From contig PLKU01000088.1 of assembly GCA_003140705.1 (NCBI GenBank), positions 1 through 5,003 of the forward strand: 5,003 nucleotides of DNA. Direction: 5' to 3'. Positions 1 through 4,889 of this stretch are shown here, one piece after another. The notes below the pieces were generated by a model. It worked only from the letters and a program-made list of their open reading frames with translations, was not told the DNA's origin and did not search any database. This DNA comes from Acidobacteriaceae bacterium (GTDB lineage: Bacteria; Acidobacteriota; Terriglobia; Terriglobales; Acidobacteriaceae). How positions within the stretch are numbered: the first letter of the stretch is position 1; each line of letters opens with the position of its first letter. The translations under genes and the position numbers were made by a program.

Positions 1-26
1 TATGACAGCGTCGGCGTTGTCATTCA

Positions 27-83
27 TGGGCTCTGCACTTGTTGAGGCCGATTTCCGACGGAAATGGAATCCCAACTGGTGAT
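27..83 (+). repeat. Dispersed repeat copy A
   Basis: This 57-base stretch aligns without gaps to copy D (4833-4889) with about 45 of 57 identical bases. Shared blocks include TGGGCT, GCACT, TTGAGG, CCGACGG and a terminal GGTGAT. Its first 20 bases match copy B (1165-1184) at 19 of 20. The left part present in B and D (TCAAATGTTGA...) is replaced here by unrelated sequence, so A is a 5'-truncated copy. The counts are by eye. The identity of the repeat is not recognised; it could be the end of a mobile element, a MITE-like unit or a decayed gene fragment. Confidence 0.7.
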
Positions 84-197
84 ATTGATCAACCAGACAA
101 GGACGGGTGGCTGACAACGTACTGGAAGCGACAACCTCGGCATATCATTATGGGGGGAATAACCATCAGTTCGTCGCTGGGATACTGGGATGATGCA

Positions 198-534
198 ATG
201 AAGCTGCGGACCAAACTCGCGTTTGCCTTGAGCATTCCGTTTCTGGGCTTCTTTGCATTTGGCGTGACCGATGTTGGGCAGAGGGTATTGATCGGCAAGC
301 TTCCTCCGAATGTCGATCACTGGAAGGCCGATGACGTTTACATGGGTGCAGGATTGGCCCATGGGTCTATGGGTTGGTCCCGTTTATTCCGCTTTGCCTC
401 TTTGGCTTGGTCTCTTGGCTGCTAGAGCGGACCAAATTTCTGCAAAGGCCAGGGTAGCCAACCCAGAATCACCTGCCTACTCATTTGAAGAGCCATCGGT
501 TGCATTCAAGTTGCCGACAATCCAACAGGGATAG
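198..534 (+). pseudogene. Small two-helix membrane protein, frameshifted
   Basis: Starting at the ATG at 198, preceded by a weak GGGA, the reading gives a basic N-terminus (MKLRTK) and a hydrophobic stretch at about residues 7-22, which could be a signal anchor. A polar loop follows (VGQRVLIGKLPPNVDHW). This frame stops at 423-425. Dropping one C from the CCC at 358-360 moves into the next frame, which continues with a second hydrophobic helix (MGLWVGPVYSALPLWLGLLA) and a polar tail, ending at the TAG at 532-534. The joined product would be 111 residues with two membrane segments. The join is inferred from the way both hydrophobic parts fit; no family was recognised. The frame is open further upstream to 39, but that part overlaps repeat A and looks non-coding. 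Alternatives are a sequencing error or two unrelated chance frames. Confidence 0.4.
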
Positions 535-593
535 ACTCGAAGTGAGCTAAAAGCTGGGGGCGTGGTCTGGTTACGGTCTACCTTAGTTTTGCA

Positions 594-1076
594 ATGGCTA
601 CACTGTTCCTTGATCGTGCTTCAGCACGAAGTCACAAGGATCAACACCCGAATCGACATTCCGATGTGGATATGCCCGTATCGCTTGCGGTTGGCACCGT
701 GCGAACGCCCGAGTTTTCTACTGTCGCGTTATGGTATGACGTCATGGTTCAAGTAGAGAAGCCACTCCCATTCATGCAAATTACGTGCATGATGGGCGTT
801 GTTGGAGGACCAATCGATTTGAAATATTGCAGCAGCAACGACCCGCTGCTTCAAGCGGAATGGACGGTGTGGGACGGTGAACACATCGTTGACCACGGAT
901 CGATTCCAAATAGGTGCGCCTGTAAATTTGAGGACAAGTACATCTACAAATTCCTCGGAAGTTTCGCGGGTGAAGCCAGTAAGAAGTATGTCGTGGAAGT
1001 GAAGTTTACCAAGGATGGCACTCCATTGAACGCGGTGAATCCTCACTTGCTTGTGATTCAGCACGGAAAGAACTGA
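594..1076 (+). CDS. Hypothetical protein, start probably lost or misplaced
   Basis: A 160-residue frame whose second half (from about residue 50) looks like a real folded domain: alternating strand-like segments, four cysteines, and a conserved-looking C-terminus (KYIYKFLGSFAG, KKYVVEVKFTKDG, NPHLLVIQHGKN). The family is not recognised. No Shine-Dalgarno sequence precedes the ATG at 594. Reading the same frame upstream to the in-frame stop at 543-545 adds a hydrophobic run, GLVTVYLSFAMATLFL, that straddles the ATG and would make a good membrane anchor or signal helix, but it contains no ATG, GTG or TTG. The natural start may therefore be mutated, and a shorter start at 672 is possible. The preceding gene is also broken, so the two may be a decaying pair. 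A hairpin lies 9 bases after the stop. The presence of a gene here is fairly sure; its function is unknown. Confidence 0.55.
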   Translation: MATLFLDRASARSHKDQHPNRHSDVDMPVSLAVGTVRTPEFSTVALWYDVMVQVEKPLPFMQITCMMGVVGGPIDLKYCSSNDPLLQAEWTVWDGEHIVDHGSIPNRCACKFEDKYIYKFLGSFAGEASKKYVVEVKFTKDGTPLNAVNPHLLVIQHGKN

Positions 1077-1084
1077 ATTCACAA

Positions 1085-1108
1085 TCTTGGCGGTTCGAGT
1101 AGCCAAGA
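1085..1108 (+). terminator. Hairpin after hypothetical gene
   Basis: A perfect 7-base stem (TCTTGGC / GCCAAGA) with a 10-base loop lies just after the stop codon at 1074-1076. No T run follows on either strand, so it is at best a weak or factor-assisted terminator, or an mRNA 3'-end stabiliser. Confidence 0.3.
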
Positions 1109-1149
1109 GGGACCACTGGCGTGTCACCGGCAATTCGGATAGTGGGCGG

Positions 1150-1184
1150 TCAAATGTTGAAAACTGGGCTTTGCACTTGTTGAG
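1150..1184 (+). repeat. Dispersed repeat copy B
   Basis: These 35 bases match copy D (4818-4852) at about 32 positions, beginning with the shared TCAAATGTTGAAAACTGGGC, and match the start of copy A at 19 of 20. The similarity stops at TTGAG, so B lacks the right half (CCGACGG...GGTGAT) seen in A and D. It lies between the hypothetical gene on its left and the 3' end of the cupin gene on its right. Confidence 0.7.
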
Positions 1185-1335
1185 AGCAAGATGCTTCGCT
1201 CTGGGCGGAGCGATCCGATGAGAGCCTGCCATCGAAACGCGCTTTGGCCAGTTGTCGCCATGTGAGGAAGGCGCACATCGAGCGCCGCCACTTCCGTAGC
1301 CAGCCTGAGCCGGTCGCGAACACCTCCCCACAACT

Positions 1336-1341
1336 AAAAAA
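1336..1341 (-). terminator. T6 tract just past the cupin stop
   Basis: On the minus strand a run of six T follows the cupin stop codon by 10 bases. The only preceding stem is very short (AGG/CCT), so an intrinsic terminator is possible but weak. Confidence 0.2.
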
Positions 1342-1351
1342 GGATCTGAGC

Positions 1352-1903
1352 CTAAGCGTTTTGAAGAAGCTCTGTCCGGTATTTTGGGGCGAGTGCTTCG
1401 CATTTGGCTTTGAACTCTGCCTGGGCCGTCGAGTCGAGCGTGGGAGGTGGGGTCGTCCGCGTTGCGACGCGAGTACCGACTTCAAGGAAGAAGTCTTCTT
1501 GGCCGGCCGGTGAGCAGACGCACAATAGGCGTACAGGCTTTGCAGAAGAATTATGGAATTGGTGAGGTGCATTCGACGGAATGTTGACCGTATCGCCCGC
1601 TCGTACGACAGATTTTGCACCGCGGAAGGTAGCATCCAATTCACCTTCGAGCAAGATAAAAGTCTCTTCGAAATCGTGGCGATGGGGTGGAGGGCCGCCC
1701 CCAGGCGGAATATGCATATCGATGAGACAAAAGCGTTCAGCGGTGGCATCGCCCGTCACAAGCAAGGTGTAGGTATCTCCCACGATGCCGATGTGAGTCA
1801 GGTTCTGGTCCTTGTCTGGTTGGGCAAGCGTCAGAACGCGGTTGAGATCGTCGAGCGGAACCATTGAGATAGGTGGCGTTGAGATGGCTGAGCTGCCGTT
1901 CAT
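1352..1903 (-). CDS. Single-domain cupin protein
   Basis: A 183-residue protein of the cupin superfamily (small beta-barrel metal-binding fold). Motif 1 is present as HRHDFEETFILLEG, giving the usual metal ligands His74, His76 and Glu80 with Gly87. Motif 2 is GDTVNIPSNAPHQFHN, giving His114, with Asn111 where Gly is usual. The full 3-His/1-Glu set suggests a functional metal site. Such proteins resemble quercetin-dioxygenase-like cupins, but the substrate cannot be read from sequence; the C-terminal 45 residues are a probable helical tail. The start at 1903 is chosen because AAGGA lies 8 bases upstream and because the longer frame to 2095 would overlap the neighbouring gene and add unlikely sequence. 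The gene lies 155 bases downstream of the NmrA-type gene on the same strand, so the two may be co-transcribed and act on related small molecules (inference). Confidence 0.85.
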   Translation of the reverse strand: MNGSSAISTPPISMVPLDDLNRVLTLAQPDKDQNLTHIGIVGDTYTLLVTGDATAERFCLIDMHIPPGGGPPPHRHDFEETFILLEGELDATFRGAKSVVRAGDTVNIPSNAPHQFHNSSAKPVRLLCVCSPAGQEDFFLEVGTRVATRTTPPPTLDSTAQAEFKAKCEALAPKYRTELLQNA

Positions 1904-1911
1904 GGTGTTGT

Positions 1912-1916
1912 TCCTT
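1912..1916 (-). promoter_or_regulatory. Ribosome binding site of the cupin gene
   Basis: Read on the minus strand this is AAGGA within GGGAAGGAA, 8 bases before the ATG at 1903. It decides the short start against the longer open frame that reaches 2095. Confidence 0.6.
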
Positions 1917-1943
1917 CCCTTCGACCCTGCTATTTTTGATTGA

Positions 1944-1949
1944 TTTATA
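1944..1949 (-). promoter_or_regulatory. Candidate -10 box for the cupin gene
   Basis: The minus strand reads TATAAA in an AT-rich patch about 40 bases upstream of the cupin start, within the gap after the NmrA-type gene. No good -35 box sits at the right spacing, so separate cupin transcription is only a possibility. Confidence 0.2.
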
Positions 1950-2058
1950 ACTGAATTTGAATGAAGCCCGCGAAGCGACGCTGGCAAACATCGTCGCCGC
2001 AGCATCTCCAGCTTGCATGAGTGAAACGATGACTCACCGAGTTCACAGCTGGTCAGAG

Positions 2059-2958
2059 CTAAGAAGCCAGTAAGAGCTCCTGGCTCTGCTGCCAAGCGAG
2101 TGCGGTCTGTCGGGCGAAGTCTTCATATCGGCGAGGCGAATGTCCAAGCAATTCGGTCAATGTCTCGAGATCTCCAGGTTCCGCTGCGAAACCACGTTCC
2201 AGATATCCCTGAAACATCATGCGGATGTCGAACGCTGACCAGGACGGGGCGTGCTCTCGCATCTGCTCCTCAAAGGCGTCCATATTGTCGCCAGGGTAGC
2301 GAATTTCCTTGCCAAGCAACCCGCTCCAGATGGACGCCACTTTAGGACCACTTAGCACCTCTGGGCCATTGAGGTTGTAAGTTCTTCCAAGGTGTCCGTC
2401 GGATGTGAGAGCAATCGCGGTTGCCTCAGCGATATCTCTTATGTCTACCGCCGAGATGCCCACCGTACCGAGGGGCATCGGGTAGATTCCTGCCTTCGTG
2501 ATTGGATCTTTCAGCGATGCATCATTCTGAAAGAAGTAATTGGGACGAATGACCGTGAATGGGACATTAAACCCTCGCAAGGCGCTTTCGATAGCCAGTT
2601 TCGAGGCGAAATGCGGGACATCCTTGAAGTGCTCGACTCGAAAGACCGAGTGATAAACGATGTGCTTCAGCTTCAACTTCTTGGCTAGATCGTAGGCAAT
2701 AAGGCCTTGCGTCAATTCATCGGGAGTGACTGCGTTCAGCAAGTAGAGCTTGTCCACGCCATGAAGCGCCTTCTCCACCGAGACTGGATCGAGCAAGTCG
2801 CCCACCATAACCTGAACCCCTTCCGGAGCAGGCGTTTCCTGCTTGCGAACGAGGATGCGAACATCCGCTTTACGTTTCTGAAGTTCTTTCACTACTTCTG
2901 AGCCAACATGGCCAGTACCGCCTGTAACGAGAATCTTCATCTTCATCTTCATCTCCAT
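2059..2958 (-). CDS. NmrA-family NAD(P)-binding oxidoreductase-like protein
   Basis: Up to 299 residues, an atypical short-chain dehydrogenase of the NmrA/NAD(P)-binding Rossmann type. The N-terminal beta strand and glycine motif are clear (KILVTGGTGHVG, Gly13, Gly14, Gly16, Gly19). Arg38 after the second strand favours NADP(H). GDLLD at 53-57 is the usual adenine-side acidic motif. The active-site Tyr-x-x-x-Lys of classical SDRs is not obvious; the corresponding area reads VYHSVF, and Lys120 falls in FASKLAIESALRG, as is common in this group. The tail LGHSPRRYEDFARQTALAW is typical of the family. Members act as redox sensors or reductases of small carbonyl compounds; the substrate is unknown. 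Four in-frame ATG codons crowd the start (2958, 2952, 2946, 2940). The one at 2946 has GGAG 6 bases upstream and is perhaps the best; 2940 would match most homologues. The cupin gene follows on the same strand. Confidence 0.88.
   Translation of the reverse strand: MEMKMKMKILVTGGTGHVGSEVVKELQKRKADVRILVRKQETPAPEGVQVMVGDLLDPVSVEKALHGVDKLYLLNAVTPDELTQGLIAYDLAKKLKLKHIVYHSVFRVEHFKDVPHFASKLAIESALRGFNVPFTVIRPNYFFQNDASLKDPITKAGIYPMPLGTVGISAVDIRDIAEATAIALTSDGHLGRTYNLNGPEVLSGPKVASIWSGLLGKEIRYPGDNMDAFEEQMREHAPSWSAFDIRMMFQGYLERGFAAEPGDLETLTELLGHSPRRYEDFARQTALAWQQSQELLLAS
2935..2958 (-). repeat. Tandem hexamer at the NmrA-type start codon
   Basis: On the minus strand the gene opens with ATGGAG followed by three copies of ATGAAG, so four ATG codons lie six bases apart. 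The unit preserves frame, and a change in copy number would alter which ATG lies at the best distance from the GGAG at 2953-2956. Confidence 0.7.
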
Positions 2959-2990
2959 CTAGTTCGGGTGGTACTTTGTGCGAGGCGAGA

Positions 2991-3062
2991 ATGAGTGCTT
3001 TGGCCGGCGCCCGTTCCCCAATCTTCAATCACGCACTGTATGCGGTCGGTAAGGAAACCTAA
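2991..3062 (+). CDS. Possible 23-residue ORF, divergent from the NmrA-type gene
   Basis: An ATG preceded by GAGG at a 5-base spacing opens a 23-codon frame (MSALAGARSPIF...) ending with TAA at 3060-3062. It is the only frame with a plausible ribosome binding site in this gene-poor stretch. It may be a chance frame or the stub of a lost divergent gene; no family is recognised. Confidence 0.15.
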   Translation: MSALAGARSPIFNHALYAVGKET

Positions 3063-3192
3063 CCCACGAGGGTGCTAAACCCTGACGCCGAGGCCAAGCG
3101 AGCGCTACGTAACCATCGACGCGACAGCCCCTGCAAACCTCTCGGTTCTTTGCTCTCCAACATATCCAGAGCGATTATCTTTCCCGGTGATC

Positions 3193-3217
3193 GCTCAAGC
3201 TGAGCACTTCTGCTCAG
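3193..3217. other. Overlapping inverted repeats, stem-loop
   Basis: CTGAGCA, loop CTTC, TGCTCAG (3200-3217) forms a perfect 7-base stem with a tight loop. GCTCA-AGC-TGAGC (3193-3205) uses the same middle arm, so two mutually exclusive hairpins are possible. There is no T run on either side. It may be an operator cluster for a dimeric regulator or simply a stable RNA hairpin. Confidence 0.45.
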
Positions 3218-3321
3218 AGGCAGCAGACCGTAGGCAGTGTCCCGTGAGAGGGCGGTAGTGCAAAGAACATTCCGTTACGAGTTGAAAACAAAAGAAGGGC
3301 GCAGGCGTTGGCGGAAATTCA

Positions 3322-3336
3322 TTTAACAGGGTTAAA
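3322..3336. promoter_or_regulatory. Perfect dyad, possible operator
   Basis: TTTAAC-AGG-GTTAAA is a perfect 6-base inverted repeat with a 3-base centre in non-coding sequence. Its form suits a dimeric regulator site, but no partner gene is identified. Confidence 0.25.
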
Positions 3337-3416
3337 CAACGACTACTTGCCGGATGGTAGGCGCAACGAAAGCTGAGCAAGGATTGTCGACAGTTGTTGC
3401 CTAATCGGCGAGGCGC

Positions 3417-3663
3417 TCATCGAGGGAGGATTAGCACTTGGAAGTCGGCATCTGGCAAGGATTCCTCGAGGGTTGGCATGCTTCCAATCGAATAGCGGAG
3501 ATCCAGAACGCCTGATGTCAAATGTTGATAAATGGGCTCATCACATTCTAAGGCCAATTTGAAGCGGCATCGGAAGACTGCCTGCTTGGCGATATTGCTC
3601 TACGAGTAATTGAAGGCTAATCGTCGACCGGGACTGGCTCACCATGATCTGGCCGTCGGGATA
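3417..3663 (-). pseudogene. LysR-type regulator remnant (effector-binding domain)
   Basis: Two minus-strand frames together resemble the first half of a LysR substrate-binding domain. From 3663 one frame reads GQIMVSQSRSTISLQLLVEQ then YRQAG, like the family's first strand and helix (LriG.S.....LLP.L..FR..YP). It ends at a stop at 3541-3543. Around 3560-3575 the reading passes to another frame with KLALECDEPIYQHLTSGVLD, matching the pattern of second strand, helix and S-G-x-L-D, and then VLILPR, ending at the stop at 3417-3419. The DNA-binding N-terminus and the second half of the domain are absent, so it cannot be functional. The assignment rests on pattern recognition by eye. Repeat copy C lies inside it, which could instead mean the resemblance is partly chance. 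Confidence 0.4.
3518..3559 (+). repeat. Weak dispersed repeat copy C
   Basis: About 32 of 42 positions match copy D (4818-4859) without gaps, including TCAAATGTTGA, TGGGCT and the AGG-CAATT block. It is more diverged than A, B and D and overlaps the LysR-like fragment, so it is either an old copy or a partial chance match. Confidence 0.4.
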
Positions 3664-3671
3664 CCTCAGCA

Positions 3672-3794
3672 TTAATAGATGTTCAGATCTTGCGGGATGC
3701 GTATTTCGGGAGAAATTCTGTCAAGGACCCTCCTCAGCTGCATCGCAGTTAGCTGACGCAACGCCTTATTCAGGAGGCTTTGCAGATATGGTTC
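3672..3794 (-). pseudogene. Possible AraC-type regulator fragment
   Basis: A 40-codon minus-strand frame between stops carries LNKALRQLTAMQLRRVLDRI followed by a DL-containing segment. This resembles the first helices of AraC/XylS DNA-binding domains (L.P.QLRRVLDYI..HL...I.L.DLA). It stops just where the recognition-helix region should continue, so only about a quarter of a domain could remain. It abuts the LysR-like fragment and lies directly upstream of the toxin gene on the other strand. The call is from pattern memory and is weak; the frame may be chance. Confidence 0.28.
3772..3777 (+). promoter_or_regulatory. Shine-Dalgarno-like AGGAGG before the toxin
   Basis: A full AGGAGG stands 10 bases before the ATG at 3788, favouring that start over the in-frame ATG at 3815, which has none. 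The spacing is slightly long. Confidence 0.4.
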
Positions 3795-3807
3795 CTAGTG
3801 CTACACT
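3780..3807 (+). promoter_or_regulatory. Candidate promoter at the toxin 5' end
   Basis: TTGCAG and TACACT are 16 bases apart and would place a transcript start near 3814, practically at the ATG at 3815. If real, the toxin mRNA would be leaderless from that ATG, which conflicts with use of the AGGAGG at 3772-3777. Either reading is possible. Confidence 0.22.
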
Positions 3808-4200
3808 GCACACAATGCCAAAGACGCCACCACCGCAGCTCCGGTTTTTCGCGCTTAAAGGCTTTGCACGGTTTGCCCGTCGAATGCACGTTTCGGATGA
3901 GGCTCTTTGGGAAGCTGTACTTTCTCCACCAGACGTCGATCTCGGCGGGGGCTCTACAAGTTCCGAATTGCCAGGCCGGAGGAAGGCGCACGCGGCGGCG
4001 GTCGGGCGCTGGTTGCGCTGAAAGTCGGACGCCGCGCGGTCTTGATGTTCGGATGGGAAAAGAAGGATATGGAAAATATCACTTCCAAGGAACTCAGAGT
4101 CTACCGGCTTCTTGCAAAGCGTTATTTGGAATTCACTGATGGCGAAATGAGCATAGCTGTAGATGACGGAACCTTGCTAGAGTTCCGCCAACCCCAATAG
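3788..4200 (+). pseudogene. RelE/ParE-superfamily toxin (PF06296-like), frameshifted
   Basis: The toxin half of a type II toxin-antitoxin pair; relatives are RelE-fold mRNA interferases. The first frame carries the usual start of the family, FFALKGFARFARRMHVSDEA then VDLGGG, and stops uselessly at 4019-4021. The rest lies in the -1 frame: LYKFRIARPEEGARGGGRAL, then VLMFGWEKKDMENI and LLEFRQPQ, ending with TAG at 4198-4200. The shift falls in the five G at 3947-3951; a sixth G would give one continuous protein of 137 residues (128 from the ATG at 3815), close to family length, with the expected D-L-G-G-G-[LV]-x-K-x-R-I-A-R-P junction. Causes may be a real single-base deletion that disarmed the toxin, -1 slippage on the G run, or a sequencing error. 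The stop overlaps the antitoxin's ribosome binding site, so the two are one operon. Confidence 0.82.
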
Positions 4201-4204
4201 GAGG
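4199..4204 (+). promoter_or_regulatory. Strong antitoxin ribosome binding site
   Basis: AGGAGG sits 6 bases before the antitoxin ATG and overlaps the toxin stop codon, which allows antitoxin translation independent of, or coupled to, toxin translation. Confidence 0.75.
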
Positions 4205-4210
4205 AACAAC

Positions 4211-4528
4211 ATGGCAAAGACCTACAAAAGCAGAGCCGTCGCAGAAGCACACGAGAACGCCAGCGACCTTTTCCGTCTCGGACTGATCGACAAAAAGACG
4301 ATGCAAAATTTTGACCGTAGCTGTCTTACTCCGGTCAAGATGCTGACTCCGGCCGCTATCCGGCGTATCCGCTCCAAAGCCGACGTAAGCCAGGCCGTTT
4401 TTGCCGCTCATTTGAACGTTACGGTTGGTGTTGTCAGTAAGTGGGAACGCGGCGAGAAAATTCCGAGCGGACCCGCAGCAAAGCTGCTCACATTAGCGTC
4501 CATTCACGGAATCGAAGCCATCGCCTGA
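4211..4528 (+). CDS. XRE-type HTH antitoxin / autoregulator
   Basis: A 105-residue protein of the YiaG-like group (COG2944 type) that regularly partners PF06296-like toxins. Residues 1-45 form the toxin-facing N-terminus (YKSRAVAEAHENASDLFRLG, then FDRSCLTPV). Residues 47-95 are a helix-turn-helix: LTPAAIRRIR, then VSQAVFAAHLNV, TVGVVSKWERGEKIPSGPAA, where VSQAVFA and the V-S-K-W-E-R-G recognition helix are diagnostic. By family knowledge it should bind and neutralise the toxin and repress its own promoter, sensing the toxin:antitoxin ratio. The length is normal and no damage is visible, in contrast to the toxin. With the toxin broken it may persist as a plain regulator. The start is fixed by AGGAGG 6 bases upstream. 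No clear terminator follows. Confidence 0.88.
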   Translation: MAKTYKSRAVAEAHENASDLFRLGLIDKKTMQNFDRSCLTPVKMLTPAAIRRIRSKADVSQAVFAAHLNVTVGVVSKWERGEKIPSGPAAKLLTLASIHGIEAIA

Positions 4529-4699
4529 TTAGCGGCCGGGCGGTGTTGCCACTTTCTAACTGTAGTCGTTCAGTCTCTTGTTTGAATATGGCTGGCAACG
4601 GAAACTATATTCCAGCCGCTTGATCCATCGGGAGATCGAAACGTGTTTTTCTTGCCGGCGTTTTACGTGGCGGCAACTTTCGAGCCTGTTTCTTTTCGG
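4529..4699. other. Spacer after the antitoxin, no gene seen
   Basis: About 170 bases without a recognisable gene. A 6-base inverted repeat with a 16-base loop (GGCTGG at 4590-4595, CCAGCC at 4612-4617) lies about 60 bases after the antitoxin stop but has no T run. The frame that later carries transposase homology opens at 4643, but its first 19 residues are not recognisable as transposase. Confidence 0.4.
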
Positions 4700-4807
4700 G
4701 ATGTAACAGTTCTGACAAGCCGCAAGGAGAAGGCGTCTGAACTGTTACCGCGCGTCCACCTGGTGATCTCGTTACTGAAACGTTGGCTGATGGGAACTCA
4801 TCAAGGC
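4700..4807 (+). pseudogene. IS1595/ISXO2-type transposase remnant
   Basis: About 36 codons within a frame running 4643-4828 read DVTVLTSRKEKASELLPRVH then LVISLLKRWLMGTHQG. This matches the C-terminal part of ISXO2-like transposases, where [HE]-x-V-x-x-[LN]...P-x-V-H-x-x-x-S-x-L-K-R-W-L-x-G-T-H-Q-G is characteristic and contains part of the catalytic core. In the family this is normally followed by about 40 more residues (the F-x-F-R-F-N-R-R region), absent here. After GTHQG the frame runs into repeat D and stops at 4826-4828. The N-terminal zinc-ribbon part and most of the DDE domain are also missing. It is a dead scar, not an active element; terminal inverted repeats were not found. Confidence 0.72.
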
Positions 4808-4815
4808 CAACTTAT

Positions 4816-4889
4816 CCTCAAATGTTGAAAACTGGGCTTCGCACTCTTTGAGGTCAATTACCGACGGCAATGGTATCCAAATAGGTGAT
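4816..4889 (+). repeat. Dispersed repeat copy D (fullest copy)
   Basis: The longest copy, containing both the left half shared with B (4818-4852) and the right half shared with A (4833-4889). CCTCAAA (4816-4822) and TTTGAGG (4847-4853) form a perfect 7-base inverted repeat around a 24-base interior. It begins about 8 bases after the last recognisable transposase codon and ends within the TAA of the phosphatase gene on the other strand. Confidence 0.7.

Larger units (their letters stand above)
2959..3416. other. Gene-poor spacer upstream of the NmrA-type gene
   Basis: About 460 bases without a convincing gene on either strand. A minus-strand frame at 3195-3380 has no recognisable domain or start signal. 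What the stretch does hold is a short possible ORF (2991-3062), overlapping inverted repeats (3193-3217) and a 15-base dyad (3322-3336). It should also carry the promoter of the NmrA-type gene, but I could not pick out a convincing -35/-10 pair. Confidence 0.5.

Noticed and set aside
24..362. Minus-strand frame of 112 codons across repeat A
   Set aside because: No ribosome binding site or recognisable domain; it is antisense to the better membrane-protein frame and ends in repeat sequence.
1092..1101. tRNA T-loop-like GGTTCGAGT
   Set aside because: It is the loop of a short hairpin; no acceptor, D or anticodon arm can be built around it.
729..1403. Long minus-strand frame of 224 codons
   Set aside because: It is antisense to the 594-1076 gene, runs through repeat B and into the end of the cupin gene, and has no domain-like sequence.
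1150..1749. Minus-strand frame of 199 codons overlapping the cupin gene
   Set aside because: Shadow of the cupin gene in another frame; the cupin motifs settle the true frame.
1904..2095. N-terminal extension of the cupin frame to an ATG at 2095
   Set aside because: It would overlap the NmrA-type gene and has no family-like sequence; the ATG at 1903 has a good AAGGA.
4590..4617. GGCTGG/CCAGCC hairpin as antitoxin terminator
   Set aside because: Only 6 paired bases, a 16-base loop and no T run, and it lies 60 bases after the stop.
27..4889. Repeat copies as integron attC sites
   Set aside because: Copies lack the paired core sites and imperfect-palindrome layout of attC, two of the genes between them are in reverse orientation, and no integrase is present.
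27..4889. CRISPR array
   Set aside because: Copies are diverged and over 1 kb apart, with genes between them instead of short spacers.
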